Positions 3,626 through 9,054 of a stretch of DNA of 9,054 nucleotides are shown here, piece after piece. The notes under the pieces are model-generated. The model was given only the letters and a program-made list of their open reading frames with translations. It was not told the DNA's origin and did no database searches. The position numbers were made by a program, and so were the translations under genes. Positions within the stretch are counted from its first letter, which is position 1; every line of letters starts with the position of its first letter. The stretch is from contig DATFPK010000106.1 of assembly GCA_035264885.1 (NCBI GenBank), positions 1 to 9,054 on the forward strand, in the 5' to 3' direction. This DNA is from DATFPK01 sp035264885. Its GTDB lineage: Bacteria; Actinomycetota; Thermoleophilia; Solirubrobacterales; 70-9.

Positions 3626-6445
3626 ATGGGCGCGCGCCGCCGCAACCTCTTCATCCTGCTTTTCGTCGTCGGCCTGATCGTCGCCTCCGGGGTGGTCATC
3701 GCGACCAAGCAGACTCGTCTCGGGCTCGACCTCAAGGGCGGCGTCGAGCTCGTCTACCAGGGCCGACCGACCCCGGCTCAGCCCGAGGTCACCCCCGCCG
3801 CGATCGACCGGGCGATCGACATCATCCGCGAGCGGATCGACAAGCTCGGCGTCGCCGAGCCCGAGGTCTCCCGCCTGAGCACCGACCAGATCACGGTCAG
3901 CCTGCCCGATGTCACCAACGCCGAGCGGGCCCGCGACCAGGTGGGGACCACGGCCCAGCTGTATTTCTACGACTGGGAGCCGAATGTCGTCACCGACCAG
4001 AAGGCGCGGACCGGCGAGCCGGGCAGCGGTCCCGAGGATCCCTTCAACGACCTCTACGAGGCGGTCACCGTCGCTTCCCGGCAACCGCCGAGCTGCGACG
4101 GCTGCACGATCGGCCCCCGCTTCTATCTCTTCACCAAGGGTGAGAACCCCGAGCTGGTCGCCGGACCGGAGACGGCGAAGTCCGACCTCTTCATAACCCC
4201 GACCGGCAAGCGCCGCCCGTCCGACAAGGGCCAGGTGCTGCGCGTCCCGCGCGGGACCATCGTGGTCGCCGACGACCCCACCACCGACCCGGCCTGCCTG
4301 ACGAACGACTGCTTCTTCGTGCTCGAGGACAAGCCGGCCCTGTCCGGGGACGACATCCGCGACCCCGAACAGAACTTCGACCCGACGACCAACGCCCCGA
4401 ACGTCACCTTCAACTTCACGGACGAGGGGCGAGAGAAGTTCCAGGACGTGACCCGCCGGATCGCCCGCCGCGGCCAGGCGCGGGCGATCGGTGTCGTCGA
4501 CCCGAACCAGGCCGCCGGGCTCTCCGGCCACTTCGCCGTCGTCCTCGACAACGAGGTCAAGTCGCGCCCGATCATCAACTTCCAGGAGAACCCCGACGGC
4601 ATCGACGGACGGACGGGCGCGCAGATCTCCGGCCTCGAGGGCATCCAGGAGGCGCAGGACCTGGCGACGTTCATCCAGATCGGTGCCCTCCCGATCAACC
4701 TGAAGCTGATCTCCGAAAGCCAGGTCTCCGCGACCCTCGGCCAGCAGGCGCTCGACCAGGGCCTGCGGGCGGGGATCGTCGGGCTGATCCTCGTCGTCCT
4801 GTTCCTGATCGCCTACTACCGCTTCCTCGGCGTGGTCGCGGCGCTGGGCCTAGCCGTCTACGCGGTCTTCTTCTTCGCGCTGATCAAGCTGATCCCGATC
4901 ACGATGACCCTGCCCGGCATCGCGGGCCTGATCCTGACCATCGGCGTCGCCGCGGACGCCAACATCATCATCTTCGAGCGAATAAAGGAGGAGGTGCGGG
5001 CGGGGCGCACCCTCGGCACGGCGATCGCGGTCGGCTACCGGCGCGGCATCGCGACGATCGTCGACGCGAACGTGATGACGCTGCTGACCGCGTTCATCCT
5101 GTTCGTCCTCGCGACGGCCGGCGTCAAGGGCTTCGCCTTCACCCTCGGCGTCGGGACGATCGTCTCCCTCTTCACGGCGGTCGTCTTCACCCAGGCCTTC
5201 CTCGGCATCTTCGGCCGCGGCCGGGTCCTGACCTCGCCCCGCCTGCTCGGCGCGACCGCCGAGGAGCGGGTTCGCTGGCACTTCGACTTCACGGGGCTGT
5301 CGCGCTGGTTCTTCTCGATGTCCGGCGTGATCCTCGCGGTCGGCGCGCTCTCGCTCGCCGGCAGCGGCCTCAACTTCGGGATCGACTTCGAGTCGGGCAC
5401 CCGTCTCAAGTTCGCGCCGGCCCAGGACGCGACGGTCGAGGACGTCCGCAGCGTCCTCGAGGGGGAGGGTCTCGGCGGCGCCGAGATCCAGGAGGTCTCC
5501 GACGAGGCCTTCGGCGACGGCTTCCAGATCCAGACCGGCGACCTGCAGCCCGGCAACGTCAACAAGGTCGAACGGGCGCTCGACGGCAGGTTCGGGATCC
5601 AGGAGGGCAGCTTCCAGAACACGAGCGTCGGCCCGACGTTCGGCGAGCAGGTCGCGCGCAGCGCCGCCTACGCGATCGTCTTCTCGCTGCTCCTGATCTC
5701 CGCCTACATGGCTTTCCGGTTCGAGGGCAAGTACGCGGTCCCGGTCCTGATCGCGCTGGCCCACGACATCCTGATCACCGCGGGCGTCTACTCGCTGACC
5801 GACCGCGAGGTCTCGAGCGCGACGGTCGCAGCCTTCCTGACGATCCTCGGCTACTCGCTCTATGACACCGTGATCGTCTTCGACCGAATACGCGAAAACG
5901 TGCCGCGGATGCCACGCGCGGCCTTCTCGCAGATCGTCAACCGGTCGATGAGCGAAGTCCTGACCCGGTCTTTGATCACCGGCCTCTCCTCGGTCTTCCT
6001 GGTCGGCATGCTGCTGGTCTTCGGCGGCGAGACACTCAAGGACTTCGCCTTCGCGATGATGGTCGGGATCGCGTCCGGCACCTATTCGTCGATCTTCATC
6101 GCGGCGCCGGTCCTGACCCACTGGAAGGAGCGCGAACCGGTGTATGCGCAGCGGCGGGCCCGGATCGAGGCGGCGAGGGGAGAGGTACCCGCGTTCGCCG
6201 AGGAGCTCGAGGTCGCCAAGGTCGACCCGCGGACCGAAGATGCAGATGGGCTGCCGGCCCGCGACGAGGAACGGCCGGTTCCCGCCGAGCCGGGCCCGGA
6301 TGGCGGCGGCGATGGGGCGCTGGGCGACGAGGACCTGGTCGAGGCCGGTGCCGCCGCCGACGGCACGACCCCCGGACGGCCGCCGAAGAGCCAGCGCAAG
6401 AAGCGCCAGCGCCAGCGCCGACGCAAGCACGGGAGGCGACGATGA
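3626..6445 (+). CDS. secDF: Protein translocase subunit SecDF (SecD-SecF fusion)
   Basis: SecDF is the RND-like accessory of the SecYEG channel, using the proton-motive force to complete export of preproteins. At 939 aa it holds both halves. The SecD half has TM1 (about 8-26), the GLDLKGG motif (33-39), a large periplasmic P1 region (about 40-380), and five helices (about 381-530) with VAADANIIIFERIKEE (441-456), whose D444 matches the conserved proton-path Asp. The SecF half has TM7 (about 562-580), FGIDFESGT (584-592), a P4 region to about 678, and five helices to 830 with GYSLYDTVIVFDRIREN (742-758) and D747. Two features are unusual. The P1 region carries the protein's only four cysteines (C157, C160, C224, C229). 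A cytoplasmic tail of about 100 residues is first acidic (855-910) and ends in a Lys/Arg cluster (921-939). Fused SecDF is known in Bacillus and Thermus, whereas many actinobacteria have separate genes. Its stop overlaps the next start (ATGA). Confidence 0.97.
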   Translation: MGARRRNLFILLFVVGLIVASGVVIATKQTRLGLDLKGGVELVYQGRPTPAQPEVTPAAIDRAIDIIRERIDKLGVAEPEVSRLSTDQITVSLPDVTNAERARDQVGTTAQLYFYDWEPNVVTDQKARTGEPGSGPEDPFNDLYEAVTVASRQPPSCDGCTIGPRFYLFTKGENPELVAGPETAKSDLFITPTGKRRPSDKGQVLRVPRGTIVVADDPTTDPACLTNDCFFVLEDKPALSGDDIRDPEQNFDPTTNAPNVTFNFTDEGREKFQDVTRRIARRGQARAIGVVDPNQAAGLSGHFAVVLDNEVKSRPIINFQENPDGIDGRTGAQISGLEGIQEAQDLATFIQIGALPINLKLISESQVSATLGQQALDQGLRAGIVGLILVVLFLIAYYRFLGVVAALGLAVYAVFFFALIKLIPITMTLPGIAGLILTIGVAADANIIIFERIKEEVRAGRTLGTAIAVGYRRGIATIVDANVMTLLTAFILFVLATAGVKGFAFTLGVGTIVSLFTAVVFTQAFLGIFGRGRVLTSPRLLGATAEERVRWHFDFTGLSRWFFSMSGVILAVGALSLAGSGLNFGIDFESGTRLKFAPAQDATVEDVRSVLEGEGLGGAEIQEVSDEAFGDGFQIQTGDLQPGNVNKVERALDGRFGIQEGSFQNTSVGPTFGEQVARSAAYAIVFSLLLISAYMAFRFEGKYAVPVLIALAHDILITAGVYSLTDREVSSATVAAFLTILGYSLYDTVIVFDRIRENVPRMPRAAFSQIVNRSMSEVLTRSLITGLSSVFLVGMLLVFGGETLKDFAFAMMVGIASGTYSSIFIAAPVLTHWKEREPVYAQRRARIEAARGEVPAFAEELEVAKVDPRTEDADGLPARDEERPVPAEPGPDGGGDGALGDEDLVEAGAAADGTTPGRPPKSQRKKRQRQRRRKHGRRR
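6431..6436 (+). promoter_or_regulatory. Ribosome binding site of the 91-aa membrane protein gene
   Basis: GGGAGG lies 5 nt before the ATG at 6442, inside the last codons of secDF. Together with the ATGA overlap it indicates that the small gene is translated from the secDF message. Confidence 0.7.
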
Positions 6446-6717
6446 GCCTCGTGGTCTGGTTCACCATGGGCCTGGCCATCTGGCACTTCACGGTCTTCGT
6501 GCCGGACAGGTTCTGGCAGGGGATCGTCGGCGCGCTGCTAGGCGCCGTCTTCGGCGCCATCGCCACGGGAGCAGTTCACCTGGTGGCCACGGGGCGGACC
6601 ATCGGCGACACCGATCTCGCCACCGCCCTGGCGGCCATCCCCGGGGCGCTGATCGGGATCGCGGTGGTCTACGCCGTCGGCGTCCAGCGCGAGCGCGCCG
6701 AGCTGCGCGGGCTCTAG
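6442..6717 (+). CDS. Small three-helix membrane protein, function unknown
   Basis: I do not recognise this 91-aa protein. It has three hydrophobic segments at about 3-20 (VVWFTMGLAIWHFTVF), 26-50 (Gly/Ala-rich, GIVGALLGAVFGAI) and 61-82 (ALAAIPGALIGIAVVYAV), and ends with a charged QRERAEL segment. The repeated small-residue spacing in helices 2 and 3 suggests tight helix packing, loosely like the GlsB/YeaQ/YmgE small membrane proteins, but I would not assign it there. It starts inside the secDF stop (ATGA, 6442-6445) with a good ribosome binding site. Tight coupling suggests production together with SecDF and possibly association with the translocase, which is inference. Codon use matches its neighbours. 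A hairpin follows 4 bp after its stop, closing the unit. Confidence 0.85.
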   Translation: MSLVVWFTMGLAIWHFTVFVPDRFWQGIVGALLGAVFGAIATGAVHLVATGRTIGDTDLATALAAIPGALIGIAVVYAVGVQRERAELRGL

Positions 6718-6721
6718 ACAT

Positions 6722-6736
6722 CCCGCAACCTGCGGG
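6722..6736 (+). terminator. GC hairpin after the secDF operon (possible U-less terminator)
   Basis: CCCGCA-ACC-TGCGGG is a perfect 6-bp stem with a 3-nt loop, starting 4 bp after the stop at 6715-6717. No T tract follows (CGCCGCGG). Its position between the stop and the recJ promoter candidate fits a termination role, as does its likeness to the ruvB-downstream hairpins. Confidence 0.45.
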
Positions 6737-6746
6737 CGCCGCGGGG

Positions 6747-6760
6747 GGACGATTCCGTCC
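6747..6760. repeat. Inverted repeat GGACG-ATTC-CGTCC upstream of recJ
   Basis: This is a perfect 5-bp dyad with a 4-base centre. It covers the position where a -35 would lie relative to the TAGCCT box at 6772-6777, and no recognisable TTGACA-like -35 is there. It could be an operator or activator half-site pair for recJ, or a second small terminator hairpin. The 5-bp arms are short enough to be chance. Confidence 0.35.
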
Positions 6761-6771
6761 AACCCCCTTCC

Positions 6772-6777
6772 TAGCCT
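6772..6777 (+). promoter_or_regulatory. Candidate -10 box of recJ (leaderless GTG start)
   Basis: TAGCCT fits TANNNT and ends 6 nt before the GTG at 6784, placing transcription start at or next to the start codon. Its TAG is also an in-frame stop for recJ, so no upstream start is possible. No Shine-Dalgarno is seen (CTGGGCAC precedes GTG). It resembles the TACCCT box before the gene at 3089. Confidence 0.5.
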
Positions 6778-6783
6778 GGGCAC

Positions 6784-9054
6784 GTGACGGAGCCGGTCAA
6801 GGCCCTGCGGGCGGAGCCCTACTCATACGCCGAGGCGCGGGCCGTCGCCGACGCGCTGGGGGTCAGCGAGCCGGTCGCGATCACGCTCGTCCGCCGCGGC
6901 TACCGGACCCCGAAGGAGGCCGAGGCCTTCCTCGACGCCGCCGTGGAGCATGACCCGGCCGGCTTCGACTCGATCGGGGAGGTCACCAGGCGCGTACTGG
7001 GCGCGATCGCCGCCGGCAAGCGCATCACCGTCCACGGTGACTTCGACGTCGACGGTGTCTGCGCGACGGCGCTGACCATCTCGACGCTGCGCGAGCTGGG
7101 CGCCGACTGCGACTGGCTGATCCCGGATCGCCTCGCCGAGGGCTACGGTCTCGCAGAGGACGGCATCCGCCGGCTCGCCGAGCGCGGCACAGGCCTGCTG
7201 CTGACGGTCGACTGCGGGATCACCGCGGTCGAGCAGGTCGCGCTGGCGGGCTCGCTCGGCATGGACGTCGTCGTCACCGACCACCATCAGCCGGGCGAGT
7301 CCCTCCCCGACTGCCCGGTCCTCCATCCGGGGATCAGCGGCTACCCGTTTCCGGACCTGTGCGGGACCGGAGTCGCCTGGAAGCTCGGCGAGGCGCTACG
7401 GGTGGCGGCCGGAGTGGCCGGCGCCGAGACCGATCTCGACCTCGTCGCGCTGGCCACGGTCGCCGACCTCGTGCCGCTCGTCGGGGAGAACCGGACGCTG
7501 GTCCGCCGCGGCCTCGCGCAGATCCGGCGTGGTTCGCGGCTCGGCCTCCGCGCCCTGACCGCGGCGGCGGGCTGCGAGATCGAGCGGCTCGACGAGGGCG
7601 ACCTGGCGTTCAGGCTCGCTCCTCGGATCAACGCCGCGGGCCGCCTGTATCGAGCCGACGCCGGCGTCGAGCTGATGCTCACCGGAGACGAGGCGCGGGC
7701 GCGCCGGATCGCGGAGGAGCTGGACGCCGCCAACCACGAGCGCCGCGACACCGAGCGCGAGGTGCGGAATGGGGCCGAGGCGGCGCTCCGCGAACTGCCC
7801 TCCGATCTGCGCGAGGCGCCCGGTCTGGTGCTCGGCGGGCGCGGCTGGCACCCCGGCGTCGTCGGGATCGTGGCGTCCAGACTCGTCGAAGACCACTGGC
7901 GGCCGGTGGTCCTCGTGTCGCTCGACGAGGCGGGTGGGGGGAGAGGGTCCGGCCGCAGCATCCCCGGCTTCGACCTGCTCGCCGGGCTTGATGCCTGCTC
8001 TGAGCACCTCGCCGGCTTCGGCGGTCACCGCGCCGCAGCCGGGCTCGAGCTGCGGCCCGGGCGCCTGGCCGAGTTCCAGCATGCCTTCGCCGAGCACGCC
8101 ACCTCGGTCCTGAGCCCGGCGGAGCTCACCCGGACCGACCGCGTCGACGCGATGGTCGGCGGGCCCGCCGTGGGCCTCCCGCTCGCCGAGGAGCTCGAGC
8201 GGCTGGCGCCATTCGGGATGGGGAACCCCGGGGTGCGGCTGCTGGTGCCGTCGGCGCGGGTGCGGGACGTCAGGCCGATGGGCGAGGGGAAGCATTCGCG
8301 CTTCAGCCTCCACAGCGGCGCCTACCGCTCCCAGGCGATCGCATTCGGCCGCTCCTCGATACCGGTCGGAGAGGAGGACGCCGTCGACGCCGCCGTGAGG
8401 CTGGAGGTGAACCACTGGAACGGATCGGTGGAGCCGCGGCTCGTCCTCCGCGACCTCTATCCGGCCGAGGCGGGGCCGAACGGCGGCGGCGAGGAGGATC
8501 CGAAGGGGCACTCCTGCGAGTGCGAGGCCGAGGAGTGGTGGCAGCGGCTCGAGCGCGAGGCGGACGCCGACCCCGGCGGCTGGCCGCCGGCCGGCGTAGC
8601 CGAGGGTGCCGGGGCCCGGGAGAGGGTGCGCCGCACCGGGTCGCCCGCAGCCGTCCTGGCCGAGCTGGTCTCCTGCGGCGAGCCGGTCCTGGCGATCTGC
8701 GCCGACGCGGCGCGCCGGGCCGAGCTGGTGACCGGCGCCAGCGGGCTCGCGCGCTTCGCCGCCGGTCAGGGAACCGTCCTCTGCGGCCGCTGCCCGGCAT
8801 CCGCCGGGGACGCGCAGGGGGAGCCGCCAGGCCTCGTCCTCGCCGACTACGACGCCCTGGCGCTTCATCCCGATCTCCCCGGGGGCTTTCGCCACGTGGT
8901 GCTGGTCGATCCGCCGCCGTTCCGCCACGGCGAGATCGGGGCGGCTGTGCCGTGCGGGGGCGGCGGCTACCTGCACCCGGTCTGGGGCCCGGCCGAGCAT
9001 GCTTTCGCGGTATCCGTCGTCACCCACTCGCTGTCGCTGCGGGGCCAGCTCGCC
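6784..9054 (+). CDS. recJ: Single-stranded-DNA-specific exonuclease RecJ (3' end beyond window)
   Basis: RecJ degrades single-stranded DNA 5' to 3' in recombination and mismatch or base-excision repair. The 757 visible codons show a DHH phosphoesterase core: HGDFDVDG (84-91; D86, D88, D90), VDCG (D143), the DHH triad D166-H167-H168, CGTGVAWKLGEAL (193-205), TVADLVPL with D228, and LAPRINAAGRL (278-288). A DHHA1 domain follows, with GWHPGVVGIVASRL (354-367) and GGHRAAAG (413-420), then an OB-fold (about 455-560) opening with LAPFGMGNPG. Beyond lies a Glu-rich linker with a CxC (578-580) and a further domain (about 615 to the edge) with CGRC (667-670) and VVLVDPPPF (705-713). That domain resembles the C-terminal extension of Firmicutes-type RecJ (RecJ_C), a degenerate helicase-like fold. 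An in-frame TAG at 6772-6774 makes the GTG at 6784 the first possible start. All catalytic motifs seen are intact. Confidence 0.96.
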   Translation, partial: MTEPVKALRAEPYSYAEARAVADALGVSEPVAITLVRRGYRTPKEAEAFLDAAVEHDPAGFDSIGEVTRRVLGAIAAGKRITVHGDFDVDGVCATALTISTLRELGADCDWLIPDRLAEGYGLAEDGIRRLAERGTGLLLTVDCGITAVEQVALAGSLGMDVVVTDHHQPGESLPDCPVLHPGISGYPFPDLCGTGVAWKLGEALRVAAGVAGAETDLDLVALATVADLVPLVGENRTLVRRGLAQIRRGSRLGLRALTAAAGCEIERLDEGDLAFRLAPRINAAGRLYRADAGVELMLTGDEARARRIAEELDAANHERRDTEREVRNGAEAALRELPSDLREAPGLVLGGRGWHPGVVGIVASRLVEDHWRPVVLVSLDEAGGGRGSGRSIPGFDLLAGLDACSEHLAGFGGHRAAAGLELRPGRLAEFQHAFAEHATSVLSPAELTRTDRVDAMVGGPAVGLPLAEELERLAPFGMGNPGVRLLVPSARVRDVRPMGEGKHSRFSLHSGAYRSQAIAFGRSSIPVGEEDAVDAAVRLEVNHWNGSVEPRLVLRDLYPAEAGPNGGGEEDPKGHSCECEAEEWWQRLEREADADPGGWPPAGVAEGAGARERVRRTGSPAAVLAELVSCGEPVLAICADAARRAELVTGASGLARFAAGQGTVLCGRCPASAGDAQGEPPGLVLADYDALALHPDLPGGFRHVVLVDPPPFRHGEIGAAVPCGGGGYLHPVWGPAEHAFAVSVVTHSLSLRGQLA

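Noticed and set aside
3577..3626. Remnant of yajC before secDF
   Set aside because: The 48-bp gap is too short and contains no hydrophobic coding remnant.
6402..6419. Tandem hexamer AGCGCC x3
   Set aside because: It encodes part of the Arg/Gln/Lys-rich SecDF tail; three copies are explained by the repeated Arg-Gln codons.
4850..6430. Very long open frame antisense to secDF (526 aa); similar long frames antisense to ruvB (1642-2820) and recJ (7396-9027)
   Set aside because: These come from GC-rich third codon positions suppressing stops on the opposite strand. Their products are Arg/Asp/Gly-rich low complexity without recognisable motifs, and the sense frames carry clear conserved domains.
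1412..8342. Recurrent palindrome GCGATCGC (1412, 1457, 5021, 7003, 8335), similar to HIP1
   Set aside because: Every copy falls in frame as Ala-Ile-Ala (GCG-ATC-GCN), so codon preference in a GC-rich genome explains it.

Overview
The window is high-GC bacterial chromosome (roughly 70% GC by eye) carrying housekeeping genes. It suggests a deep-branching actinobacterium, most likely class Thermoleophilia (Solirubrobacterales-like). The reasons are the G/C-saturated third codon positions, a ruvC-ruvA-ruvB then secD/secF order as in actinobacteria, a RuvC with the Thermus/actinobacterial-type HAAD active-site motif, and TANNNT -10 boxes placed so close to start codons that transcripts would be leaderless. 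This placement is inference; no rRNA or tRNA is present to fix the taxon.

Layout: (1) 1-569, minus strand: N-terminal part of a Ser/Thr protein kinase running off the left edge. (2) 570-617: a 48-bp divergent intergenic region. (3) 618-2862, plus strand: ruvC, ruvA and ruvB, joined by 4-base ATGA overlaps, encoding the whole Holliday-junction migration and resolution machine. (4) 2863-3088: a 226-bp non-coding gap with two GC hairpins, a 10-bp direct repeat spaced 22 bp apart, and a promoter candidate. (5) 3089-3577: a 162-aa protein with an N-terminal four-Cys zinc ribbon, a PAS-like domain and an EF-hand-type DxDxDG loop; it is the least ordinary gene here. (6) 3626-6445: a single-chain SecD-SecF fusion with a periplasmic four-cysteine insertion and a strongly basic C-terminal tail. 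(7) 6442-6717: a 91-aa three-helix membrane protein, translationally coupled to secDF. (8) 6718-6783: a compact gap with a hairpin, a dyad and a -10 box. (9) 6784-9054: recJ, open at the right edge, with a long C-terminal extension.

RuvABC and RecJ both serve homologous recombination and repair. SecDF uses the proton-motive force to complete protein export. Their closeness is the usual actinobacterial neighbourhood rather than a single pathway. No yajC lies between ruvB and secDF; the zinc-ribbon/PAS gene occupies that slot. I saw no mobile element, CRISPR array, tRNA, rRNA or phage gene. The rest is ordinary core genome, and the less expected items are the zinc-ribbon/PAS/EF-loop protein, the kinase's activation-segment signature, and the additions on SecDF and RecJ.
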